Positions 1 through 6,351 of a DNA stretch of 9,697 nt are shown here, piece by piece. This stretch comes from an uncultured Flavobacteriia bacterium (GTDB taxonomy: Bacteria; Bacteroidota; Bacteroidia; Flavobacteriales_D; Crocinitomicaceae). The stretch lies in contig CAISOQ010000354.1 in assembly GCA_903887095.1 (NCBI GenBank), positions 1-9,697 on the forward strand, in the 5' to 3' direction. Both the position numbers and the translations under genes were made by a program. Every line of letters begins with the position of its first letter. The stretch's first letter is position 1. The notes beneath the pieces are model-generated. The model saw nothing but the letters and a program-made list of their open reading frames with translations. It was not told the DNA's origin and made no database searches.

Positions 1-732
1 ACCAAGATTGATGAATTCGAATCCTACAGAGATTTTTACAAAGGAATTGATCTTACCCTTAGCATAGGTGGTGATGGTACGTTTATTAAGACTGTGAGTT
101 TTATACGTGATTCAGGTGTTCCTATTTTAGGTATCAACACAGGTCGTTTAGGATTCTTAGCAAATATTTCCAAAGACCAGATTCAATATACGATGAGTCA
201 GGTAAAACAGAAAAAGTACGACTTTCAGAAACGTTCCCTATTAAGAATTCAAACAGAAGAAGAACTTTTTGGTGAAGACAATTTTGCACTGAATGAAGTC
301 ACTTTTCACAAAAAAGATACTGCTTCAATGATCACAGTGCATGCATCATTGGATGATAAATATTTGAACTCTTATTGGGCGGATGGCTTAATCGTCGCTA
401 CACCTACAGGTTCAACAGCGTATAGCTTAAGTTGTGGGGGACCAATTATAACACCAGGATGCCAAGTTCACATACTGACACCGATTGCTCCACACAATTT
501 AAATGTTCGACCGATGGTGGTGCCTGATCACCTTCCAATTAAACTGAGCATTGAGGGTAGGGATCGACGCTATCTCATTAGTCGTGATGGAAATTCCAAA
601 AGTATTCGTCAGGGAGAAGAAGTTATGATCTCAAAAGCTGAATTCATGATCAATGTTGTAAAGTTTGAAGACAACAACTTCCTTGACACCATTCGAAACA
701 AGATGCTTTGGGGAATTGATAGAAGAAATTAA
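1..732 (+). CDS. nadK: NAD kinase, 5' end missing
   Basis: Cytoplasmic enzyme that phosphorylates NAD to NADP using ATP. The reading frame is open from base 1, so the gene enters from the left; 243 residues are visible, and the usual family length near 290 implies that roughly 50 N-terminal residues are missing. A GTG at 94 is internal and should not be taken as the start, because the diagnostic GGDGT motif lies upstream of it (window residues 23-27). Other family marks are GINTGRLGFLA, the Asn-Glu pair in ALNEVTF (residues 98-99), the glycine-rich ATPTGSTAYSLSCGGP block (about 133-148) and NVRPMVVPD. The C-terminus NKMLWGIDRRN is typical of Bacteroidota NAD kinases. It is on the same strand as the isomerase gene 59 bases downstream, but that gene appears to have its own promoter. 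Identification is secure; only the true start is unknown. Confidence 0.96.
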   Translation, partial: TKIDEFESYRDFYKGIDLTLSIGGDGTFIKTVSFIRDSGVPILGINTGRLGFLANISKDQIQYTMSQVKQKKYDFQKRSLLRIQTEEELFGEDNFALNEVTFHKKDTASMITVHASLDDKYLNSYWADGLIVATPTGSTAYSLSCGGPIITPGCQVHILTPIAPHNLNVRPMVVPDHLPIKLSIEGRDRRYLISRDGNSKSIRQGEEVMISKAEFMINVVKFEDNNFLDTIRNKMLWGIDRRN

Positions 733-737
733 TTTTG
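707..737 (+). promoter_or_regulatory. Bacteroidota-type promoter for the isomerase gene, across the nadK stop codon
   Basis: TTTG at 707-710 is followed by exactly 19 bases and then TAATTTTG at 730-737. This matches the Bacteroidota primary-sigma pattern (-33 TTTG or TTG, -7 TAnnTTTG, about 19-21 bases apart). The first three bases of the -7 element are the TAA stop of nadK. Transcription would begin a few bases downstream, giving a leader of roughly 50 bases before the ATG at 792. The match is seen directly; its activity is inferred. Confidence 0.6.
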
Positions 738-791
738 GCCGGAAATTTGAAAGCACCAATTAACAACTAGTAAAAACATAAAACAAAAAAA

Positions 792-1901
792 ATGAAAACA
801 CTTTTAATGGCAGTTCTTACACTCTTTGCTTCGAATACAATCTTAGCAGGAGAAAAAGAAAAAACAGAATTGGAACCAGGAATTTATGTTGAATTCACCA
901 CGGCGAGAGGGGTAATTCTTTGCGTACTTGAATACCAAAAAACACCGATGACAGTGGGGAATTTTGTTGGATTAGCTGAAGGCAACTTGCATATAATAGA
1001 CACGTTGAACTACGATAAACCATTTTACAATGGTTTGAAATTTCATCGCGTAATTAAAGATTTCATGATTCAAGGTGGCGATCCAGACGGAAATGGAAGT
1101 GGTGGACCAAAACATCGTTTTTATGATGAGATTCATCCTGATCTAAAACACACTGGTCCTGGTATCCTTTCGATGGCCAATGCTGGTCCCGCAACCAACG
1201 GTAGTCAGTTTTTCATAACGCACAAAGAGACTCCATGGCTTGATGGTAAGCATACAGTTTTTGGCCATGTGATTCAAGGATTGGATATTGTTAATGCCGT
1301 GCAGCAAGGCGACGAAATGACGACAGTAAAGATAATCCGAGTTGGAAAAGAAGCTAAAAACTGGGATGCTTCAAAAGCATTTATGGACGTCTATGGCAAA
1401 ATCAAAGCAGAAGAAAAGGTGAAAGAGGAAGCATTTTCCAAAATTGCAGCCATGTCGGAAGAAGAATACAAAAACTTTATGTTTAACGAAGTAAAACTGA
1501 AATATCCGAATGCACAATTGAGCGCTTCAGGCCTTGTGTACATTATAGAGAATGCTGGAGACGCGGTTAAACCTACAGAAGGAATGAAAATGACCGTTCA
1601 TTACCGTGGCACATTTCGCGCAGATGGAAAACAATTTGATGCTTCATACGATCGCGGACAACCAATGGATTTCAGCTACAAAGTAAATCGTATGATTCCA
1701 GGATTTGAAGAAGGCTTAGGTTTAATTGGAAAAGGTGGAAAGGCCAAATTAATTATTCCATACTACCAAGCCTACGGGAAAAATGGTCGTCCAGGCGCGA
1801 TTCCTCCCTATTCTGATTTAGTTTTCGACGTTGAGGTTTTAGATCTTCAAGCAGCTGAAGCACCTCATCAACATGTTGAAGGTGATGGACATCAGCACTA
1901 A
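792..1901 (+). CDS. Exported dual-domain peptidyl-prolyl isomerase (cyclophilin + FKBP)
   Basis: Predicted to catalyse cis-trans isomerisation of X-Pro bonds in exported proteins, outside the inner membrane. Residues 1-19 form a signal peptide (Lys, hydrophobic stretch, cleavage after ILA); no lipobox cysteine follows, so a soluble periplasmic location is inferred. A cyclophilin domain spans about 31-186. It carries FHRVIKDFMIQGGD (84-97; Arg86 is the catalytic arginine equivalent), SMANAGPATNGSQFF (127-141) and WLDGKHTVFG, with Trp149 at the cyclosporin-contact tryptophan position. A charged, probably helical linker (about 190-240) leads to an FKBP domain (about 245-352). That domain has VHYRG, FDAS (282-285), MIPGFEEGL (301-309; Phe305 replaces the usual Trp), AYG (327-329) and IPPYSDLVFDVEVLDL. 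The tail holds four histidines in its last 11 residues. The ATG at 792 follows an A-rich leader and immediately starts the signal peptide. The gene is probably monocistronic, between its own promoter and a terminator. Confidence 0.93.
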   Translation: MKTLLMAVLTLFASNTILAGEKEKTELEPGIYVEFTTARGVILCVLEYQKTPMTVGNFVGLAEGNLHIIDTLNYDKPFYNGLKFHRVIKDFMIQGGDPDGNGSGGPKHRFYDEIHPDLKHTGPGILSMANAGPATNGSQFFITHKETPWLDGKHTVFGHVIQGLDIVNAVQQGDEMTTVKIIRVGKEAKNWDASKAFMDVYGKIKAEEKVKEEAFSKIAAMSEEEYKNFMFNEVKLKYPNAQLSASGLVYIIENAGDAVKPTEGMKMTVHYRGTFRADGKQFDASYDRGQPMDFSYKVNRMIPGFEEGLGLIGKGGKAKLIIPYYQAYGKNGRPGAIPPYSDLVFDVEVLDLQAAEAPHQHVEGDGHQH

Positions 1902-1922
1902 TCTTTAACTATAGAAATTGAA

Positions 1923-1946
1923 GCCTTCGGAAACGGAGGCTTTTTT
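1923..1946 (+). terminator. Rho-independent terminator between convergent genes
   Basis: GCCTTCG (1923-1929), a GAAA loop and CGGAGGC (1934-1940) form a 7-bp GC-rich stem with one G-U pair. Flanking A-T pairs can extend it, and six T follow at 1941-1946. It lies 21 bases after the isomerase stop. The facing minus-strand gene ends at 1945, so its stop codon overlaps the T-tract. Read on the minus strand, the hairpin is followed by moderately T-rich sequence, so it may also stop that transcript. Confidence 0.85.
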
Positions 1947-2760
1947 AATGGTTAAAACATTTATTCGGTTTACCCAAACGAAATGAACAAGTAGCTCCAA
2001 AGAACGAATACCAATCCTTTGTAACTGCTGTCCCCCTCTTTCCAAAACGAGAGTTATTAATGCTTCTATTGGATAGTGTAGCAGCAAGTGGTCCATTTTC
2101 AGCCACCAACAAATCCGCGTCGATATAACTATTGCTACCAACGTCATCAATGTAGTCTGTAAATGTCTTTCGGATACCGTATTCAAAACCTATGGACGCC
2201 TTCTTTCCAAGCGACAGTTTAAACCCAACTCCTAAAGGAATAGAAAGTTGTGTGAGACTATAATTCGTTTTCGTAGTCAAACTACTTCCCTGACCTTCCG
2301 TACCAAGCGGCTGCAATTCAATCATTTCACCATTGTAATAAGTCTTTGGATTCATGCGAAAAATTGCAATTTGCGCTAATAGATAGGCAGTACCGCGGTA
2401 TTTATCGTGTCCAATTTGAAATGGCAAGTAGCTAAATTCTAAACCGCCAGCCAGCTCGTAAATATCAGATTCAAAACTCAAATTTCTGTTTTTTAAAATC
2501 TCCATTTTTGAATCAGAATCAGCTGCTTTTATTGACCCATAAAAAATTGACCCTCTCCATGCTAATCGGCTATGGGCATTGTATCGATAGATCAATCCTC
2601 CCGCTGGTTGAATTTTGTAAAATGGATTTATTGAGTTCAAATCACCTAAATAATTCGAACCGCCAAGCAACAATCCCAATTCTGATCGTGAACGATGATT
2701 TTGCTGCTGAGCAACCAAATACAAGGGTAAAAACAATAATAAAAAAATTATTTTTTGCAT
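1945..2760 (-). CDS. DUF6089-like outer-membrane beta-barrel protein
   Basis: Probable outer-membrane barrel protein of unknown function. The first 18 residues are a signal peptide (Lys at 3, a Leu/Ile-rich core, cleavage near LVA-Q). The 271-aa protein then shows amphipathic strands with aromatic ends, as in small barrels. Blocks I associate with the Bacteroidota DUF6089 family are GGSNYLGDLN (33-42), RNLSFES (92-98), NGEMIELQPLGTEGQG (143-158), GFEYGIRKTFTDYIDDV (191-207) and KDWYSFFG (248-255). The last strand (SFRLGK) ends a few residues before the C-terminus. As I recall, this family often lies next to nadK in Flavobacteriia, on the way to uppS and bamA, which would tie it to envelope biogenesis. 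Here it is near nadK but faces the opposite way. Start: ATG at 2760, directly ahead of the signal peptide. Membership is from memory of the motifs; the barrel topology is inferred. Confidence 0.8.
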   Translation of the reverse strand: MQKIIFLLLFLPLYLVAQQQNHRSRSELGLLLGGSNYLGDLNSINPFYKIQPAGGLIYRYNAHSRLAWRGSIFYGSIKAADSDSKMEILKNRNLSFESDIYELAGGLEFSYLPFQIGHDKYRGTAYLLAQIAIFRMNPKTYYNGEMIELQPLGTEGQGSSLTTKTNYSLTQLSIPLGVGFKLSLGKKASIGFEYGIRKTFTDYIDDVGSNSYIDADLLVAENGPLAATLSNRSINNSRFGKRGTAVTKDWYSFFGATCSFRLGKPNKCFNH

Positions 2761-2777
2761 ATCTCTTTAGAGAACGC

Positions 2778-2784
2778 CAAATTA
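2778..2784 (-). promoter_or_regulatory. Possible imperfect -7 element for the barrel gene
   Basis: On the minus strand TAATTTG lies about 17 bases before the start at 2760. It is one base short of the TAnnTTTG consensus (one base rather than two between TA and TTTG), and no clear TTTG lies at the -33 distance. It is a weak candidate, listed because the gene is 181 bases from its upstream neighbour and probably needs its own promoter. Confidence 0.2.
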
Positions 2785-2820
2785 CGGAGAAAATTATTGT
2801 CTGAAAAAAGAATATTGATA

Positions 2821-2958
2821 ATGCTTAAAAAACCTTCCAATCAACAATTAATTAGTATTTCGACGCAAGAAAATAATACTCTACAGCAGACAATAGAACA
2901 ATTAGAAGATGTTTATCGAAATGAAGTTGAATTAAACTTCCTTAAGCCTCAGGAATAA
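2821..2958 (+). CDS. Doubtful small ORF, 45 aa
   Basis: An ATG at 2821 opens 45 codons ending at 2958. The product would be charged and hydrophilic, with a probable amphipathic helix (NTLQQTIEQLEDVYRNEVEL), no signal peptide and no recognised domain. The same frame is open back to an ATG at 2755, which would give 67 aa but would overlap the start of the barrel gene. Its last 17 bases overlap the 3' end of the convergent desaturase gene. I see no promoter element or ribosome-binding site. In favour: it fills the only sizeable gap in the window and its composition looks protein-like. Against: AT-rich spacers easily hold ORFs of this size, and it is alone on the plus strand. Treat as unproven. 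Confidence 0.22.
   Translation: MLKKPSNQQLISISTQENNTLQQTIEQLEDVYRNEVELNFLKPQE
2923..2940 (-). terminator. Weak hairpin just after the desaturase gene
   Basis: On the minus strand, one base after the desaturase stop codon, GAAGTT and AACTTC form a perfect 6-bp stem around a 6-base loop (TAATTC). The stem has only two G-C pairs, and what follows (CATTTCG) is not a proper T-tract. It may slow or help end the transcript, but it is far weaker than the hairpin at 1923. Confidence 0.25.
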
Positions 2959-4417
2959 GTTCAGTTGCAATTTTTGCAGACAAAAGACACAATGGAATTC
3001 CTCCGCCTGGATGAACACTTCCACCAACGAAATAAAGACCTTGAACAGTTGAGAAATTTGGATGACGAAAAAATGCAGCCATTCGGTCATTGGAACTTGC
3101 TCCATAAAGCGCACCTGCATGACTTGAAGTGCGTTGTTCGATCCGCACTGGATCAAGATAATCCTCTTCTTCGATTAAATCTTCAACATTGGCATCAAGG
3201 AGGCGGGATAGCTTATCAATCACTGATTTTCTAATTGAAATTCTTAATTGATCCCAATCCTGACCGCTGTTACTTGGCACATTGACTAAAATGAACCAAT
3301 TTTCACCATACTCAGGCGCATCATCAGGCATATACTTTGAGCTGACATGAATATAGACCGTTGGATCATCAGTAACCGTTTTCTCATCAAACAAAAGAGT
3401 AAATTCTTTCTTGTAATCATCTGTGAAAAAGATGTTGTGTAAATCAAGTTGTTGAAATTTCTTCTTTATTCCCCAATAAAATATCATCGCCGAACTCGAA
3501 GGCTCCTGTTGCAAGGTCTGTTTTCTTGCTTTCACATTTTTTATCAAGAACTTGTAGGCAGGTTTTACATCCGCATTGCATACCACTGCATTGCAACGTT
3601 CAAATGTGCCATTCACCACAACACCAGATACACTTTTCCCATCTTCCACTATTTCTTGCACTTTCGAATTATAGTGAAATTCAACACCTAAATCCTGCGC
3701 AAGAGAAACTAAACTTTGTGTAATCGAATGCATTCCTTTTTTCGGGAAAAAAGTACCAATTCCATGCTCTAAATGGGGAATAATATTCAAAATTCCTGGA
3801 GCTTTGTAGGGGTCTGAACCATTGTATGTCGCATAGCGATCAAATATTTGCACCAATTTAGGGTGGTTTAGTGCACGGTAATTTGCGGCATGCATTGTTG
3901 TAAAAATACCCAAACGCGGTATTGATGAAATTGTCTTTAAAATATCCATGGAAAGGTAATTTCCATATTTGTGTAAGGATTGTTCAAGAAATGTTTTTCT
4001 CGTTCGATCAAAAATAAACTTGCTGTTTGCCAGGTGTTTTGCTAAAGGTGCAGAATCTACCTTTAAGACATTCTCTACCGTTTGAAACAATTCATTTTGG
4101 TCTGCGGCAAATGGCAAAAATGTACCATCCTCAAAAAAATAATGGCAAGCTGTCTTGCACGAATAGTATTCGAAATGACTTGAAGGATTTTTACCTGCCA
4201 AGCTGAACAGTTCATCTACAAGATAGGGCAAAGTGAAAAGTGATGGTCCTGCGTCGAATCTATATTTTCCAAGTTCTAAATTGGTAAGTTTTCCTCCAGG
4301 GTAAGCATTTGATTCGAACACCCTTACTTTGTAACCTTTCAAAGACAAACGAACGGCAGAAGCTATTCCGGCTATTCCAGAACCAACAACAATCGCATGT
4401 GCTCTTTCATCACTCAT
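2942..4417 (-). CDS. crtD: CrtI/CrtD-family carotenoid desaturase, probably 1-hydroxycarotenoid 3,4-desaturase
   Basis: FAD-dependent enzyme that introduces double bonds into carotenoid chains, acting at the inner membrane. The 491-aa length is normal for the family. The N-terminus has the dinucleotide-binding GSGIAG (12-17), the ribose-binding Glu35 and PGGKL (40-44), followed by YRFDAGPSLFTLP. The C-terminal FAD signature spans about 460-491 and contains GGSVHPGGGIPLCLLSAKI. Phytoene desaturases of the same phylum more often read GTHPGAGLPG at this point. SVHPG, together with LHNIFFTDDYKKEF and SSSAMIFYWGIKKKF, resembles the Bacteroidota CrtD type, hence the call. A phytoene desaturase (CrtI) or another CrtN-like enzyme remains possible. 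No crtB, crtY or crtZ is in view, so this copy is outside any carotenoid cluster visible here. It lies 65 bases behind the 123-aa gene with no clear promoter between, so co-transcription is likely. Family call is firm; substrate is inferred. Confidence 0.85.
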   Translation of the reverse strand: MSDERAHAIVVGSGIAGIASAVRLSLKGYKVRVFESNAYPGGKLTNLELGKYRFDAGPSLFTLPYLVDELFSLAGKNPSSHFEYYSCKTACHYFFEDGTFLPFAADQNELFQTVENVLKVDSAPLAKHLANSKFIFDRTRKTFLEQSLHKYGNYLSMDILKTISSIPRLGIFTTMHAANYRALNHPKLVQIFDRYATYNGSDPYKAPGILNIIPHLEHGIGTFFPKKGMHSITQSLVSLAQDLGVEFHYNSKVQEIVEDGKSVSGVVVNGTFERCNAVVCNADVKPAYKFLIKNVKARKQTLQQEPSSSAMIFYWGIKKKFQQLDLHNIFFTDDYKKEFTLLFDEKTVTDDPTVYIHVSSKYMPDDAPEYGENWFILVNVPSNSGQDWDQLRISIRKSVIDKLSRLLDANVEDLIEEEDYLDPVRIEQRTSSHAGALYGASSNDRMAAFFRHPNFSTVQGLYFVGGSVHPGGGIPLCLLSAKIATELIPEA

Positions 4418-4482
4418 TGAAAAAAGTAACTAAAGAATAAAAACATGAAAATGAAAAATGTTCAAAAGGAGAACAATAAAGA

Positions 4483-4854
4483 TCAGTTTAGTCGCTCCAA
4501 GTAACGCTCCAGGTTCGGGTTTTCGATCAATGAATCTGCACCGATAATCAATACCTTTTTACATTTGTTTCTTTCAATCCAAAGATCAAGGTTTGAAACG
4601 CCAACCATCAGAGTTCCGTTGATATCAATTTTGTGCACAGGCTTTTGTTTGTGATCAAAAAGGTCACGCAATTCGGAAATTTCTTTATCCAATGATTGGT
4701 TTTGATTAAAGATCACCAAACCATCGATACCGGCTTCAGGATCTTCCTTTTTTTCGGTAAATTCTTCTACCTCATAATTCCTTTGATTTGCCCAATTTGT
4801 GAGTAAATTAGAAAAGCGGGAATTGTTCTTCAAAAAGATTTTATCTAGTTTCAT
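4483..4854 (-). CDS. Unrecognised 123-aa soluble protein
   Basis: I do not recognise this family. The product has no signal peptide or membrane segment. It is charged, with an acidic stretch at about 28-40, and has an alternating pattern suggestive of a small alpha/beta fold: hydrophobic strands at GLVIFN (45-50), a strand pair around VHKIDINGTLMVGVSN (73-88) and KKVLIIGAD (99-107), each separated by likely helices. One cysteine is present (Cys98). No catalytic motif can be named. The ATG at 4854 is supported by an A-rich leader and a -7-like element 32 bases upstream. It is followed after 65 bases by the carotenoid desaturase on the same strand, with which it may form a two-gene unit. That placement alone does not show a role in pigment synthesis. 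Codon use looks like its neighbours'. Confidence 0.75.
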   Translation of the reverse strand: MKLDKIFLKNNSRFSNLLTNWANQRNYEVEEFTEKKEDPEAGIDGLVIFNQNQSLDKEISELRDLFDHKQKPVHKIDINGTLMVGVSNLDLWIERNKCKKVLIIGADSLIENPNLERYLERLN

Positions 4855-4885
4855 TTTGTTTGGGGTAGATCAAGAAAATCGTTCA

Positions 4886-4893
4886 CAAAAATA
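4886..4893 (-). promoter_or_regulatory. TAnnTTTG -7 element before the 123-aa gene
   Basis: On the minus strand TATTTTTG fits TAnnTTTG exactly and lies 31 bases before the ATG at 4854, leaving room for a leader of about 25 bases. No TTG is found at the expected -33 distance, which weakens the case. It lies in the 60-base gap after the arginine decarboxylase gene, so it could drive the 123-aa gene and the desaturase together. Confidence 0.4.
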
Positions 4894-4914
4894 ACAATTT
4901 AGTTGGTAGTCACA

Positions 4915-6321
4915 TTAAATTTGATCGGAATTATATCCTAAAATTCTTAGGTAATCCGCGGCAGTTTGCTCTTCACTAAAGAGGCTTGTCTGAAGTTTCC
5001 CATCATCATCTCGTTGAATCAAAATATGTTTCGGTTCAGGTATTAAACAGTGTTTCAAGCCACCGAAGCCTCCAATCGTTTCTTGATAGGCTCCCGTATT
5101 AAAAAAGCCAAGGTAAAGCGGTTTGTTCTTATCAAATTTAGGGAGGTAAATGGCATTTGAATGCTGCTCTGAATTATAATAATCATCACTGTCACACGTT
5201 AAACCACCAAGTAATACCCTTTCATAGTCATCATTCCAGCGATTTACTGGCAACATAATGAAGCGTTGATTAATTGCCCATGTATCAGGAAGATTGGTCA
5301 TGAACGAAGAATCAATCATGTTCCACTTTTCCCTGTCATTTTGTTGTTTCTGATGTAAAACACTGAAAATAGCGCCTCCACTTTCTCCTACTGTAAAGGA
5401 TCCAAATTCTGTAAAAATATTTGGCTCTGGAATATCATTTTCTGTACAAACACGCTGGACCTGGGTTAAGATTTCTCTCACCATATAAGCATAATCAAAA
5501 TCGAATGCCAATGACTTTTTTATAGGGAAACCACCGCCGATGTTCAAAGAATCCAAAGAAGGGCAAATCTTTTTCAAATCACTATAAATACGCAGACACT
5601 TGGTCAATTCATTCCAGTAATAAGCAGTGTCATTGATACCTGTATTTATGAAGAAGTGGAGCATTTTCACCTCTACCCTCGGATTATCCATGAGCATCGC
5701 CTTGTAAAATGGAACAATTTCTCTGTATCGGATCCCTAAACGCGAAGTATAAAATTCAAATTTTGGTTCTTCTTCAGAAGCAATTCGAATACCGATTTTA
5801 ATATCCTTTTCTGTTTTTGACAAAATATCTGTTAGCTCCTGCGTGTTATCCACGACCGGCACTACATTTAAATTGCCCTCATTTATGAGGGTCGCAATAT
5901 TCTCTATGTATTTTGGTGGTTTAAACCCATTACAGATGACATATTTTCCATCAGGAAGTTTCCCTTGATCGTAAAGTTTACGAACGATGTCTATATCAAA
6001 TGCACTTGAGGTTTCAATGTGAACATCGTTTTTTAGTACCTCATCAAGCACAAAAGAAAAGTGATTGCTTTTCGTACAGTAGGAATAATAATAATTTCCT
6101 GAATATCCTAAATTAGATATCGCTTCTCGGAACCAGCCTTTCGCGCGCTGAATATTATTTGAAATTTGAGGGAGGTAATTGAATTTTAATGGTGTACCAT
6201 ATTCATTGATCAACCTCATCAGGTCTATACCATGAAAAAAAAGACGGTCTTCTCTCAAATGGAATTCATTTTGAGGAAAATCAAACGTCTGATCAATCAA
6301 ATCAAAGTATTTCGTTCTCAT
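4915..6321 (-). CDS. speA: Arginine decarboxylase (PLP, fold type III)
   Basis: Predicted to decarboxylate arginine to agmatine, the first step of the agmatine route to putrescine and spermidine, in the cytoplasm with pyridoxal phosphate. The 468-aa length fits the short Bacteroidota form, not the roughly 650-aa enterobacterial SpeA. The alanine-racemase-like barrel comes first, with Lys84 in YYSYCTKSN as the likely PLP lysine and the phosphate-binding LNIGGGFP (259-266). TEFGSFTVGESGGA (304-317) occupies the place of the EPGR motif in related decarboxylases. The C-terminal beta domain carries LTCDSDD (374-380; Cys376-Asp377 match the catalytic CD pair) and GAYQE (410-414). Start: ATG at 6321. 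It lies 30 bases behind arsC with no promoter visible between, so it is probably co-transcribed. No agmatinase (speB) or agmatine deiminase gene is adjacent. Related diaminopimelate or ornithine decarboxylases share the fold but differ in these blocks. Confidence 0.85.
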   Translation of the reverse strand: MRTKYFDLIDQTFDFPQNEFHLREDRLFFHGIDLMRLINEYGTPLKFNYLPQISNNIQRAKGWFREAISNLGYSGNYYYSYCTKSNHFSFVLDEVLKNDVHIETSSAFDIDIVRKLYDQGKLPDGKYVICNGFKPPKYIENIATLINEGNLNVVPVVDNTQELTDILSKTEKDIKIGIRIASEEEPKFEFYTSRLGIRYREIVPFYKAMLMDNPRVEVKMLHFFINTGINDTAYYWNELTKCLRIYSDLKKICPSLDSLNIGGGFPIKKSLAFDFDYAYMVREILTQVQRVCTENDIPEPNIFTEFGSFTVGESGGAIFSVLHQKQQNDREKWNMIDSSFMTNLPDTWAINQRFIMLPVNRWNDDYERVLLGGLTCDSDDYYNSEQHSNAIYLPKFDKNKPLYLGFFNTGAYQETIGGFGGLKHCLIPEPKHILIQRDDDGKLQTSLFSEEQTAADYLRILGYNSDQI

Positions 6322-6351
6322 TTTACGTTAAAAGCTTGTGCTTATTAGAAG

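Noticed and set aside
94..732. NAD kinase as a complete 212-aa gene starting at GTG 94
   Set aside because: The frame is open to the window edge and the essential GGDGT motif lies upstream of 94, so this codon is internal.
1905..2186. 93-aa minus-strand ORF
   Set aside because: It lies in another frame of the barrel gene and runs through the terminator; no independent support.
3449..3723. Plus-strand ORFs of 65-80 aa inside the desaturase gene
   Set aside because: Antisense shadows of a well-supported gene, with no protein-like motifs.
4445..4504. Plus-strand 19-codon ORF between the desaturase and the 123-aa gene, containing AAAAGGAG
   Set aside because: Too short, runs into the antisense of the 123-aa gene, and the purine-rich tract has no start codon at a suitable distance.
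4894..4920. Inverted repeat AATTTA/TAAATT after the arginine decarboxylase stop, as a terminator
   Set aside because: The stem is only A-T pairs with a long loop, too weak to call, and it lies directly upstream of a -7-like element.
4915..6321. Diaminopimelate or carboxynorspermidine decarboxylase instead of arginine decarboxylase
   Set aside because: Same fold, but the 468-aa length and blocks such as TEFGSFTVGESGGA fit the short Bacteroidota arginine decarboxylase better.
6331..6344. AAGC-TTGT-GCTT mini-hairpin between arsC and speA
   Set aside because: Only four pairs and no T-tract; likely chance.
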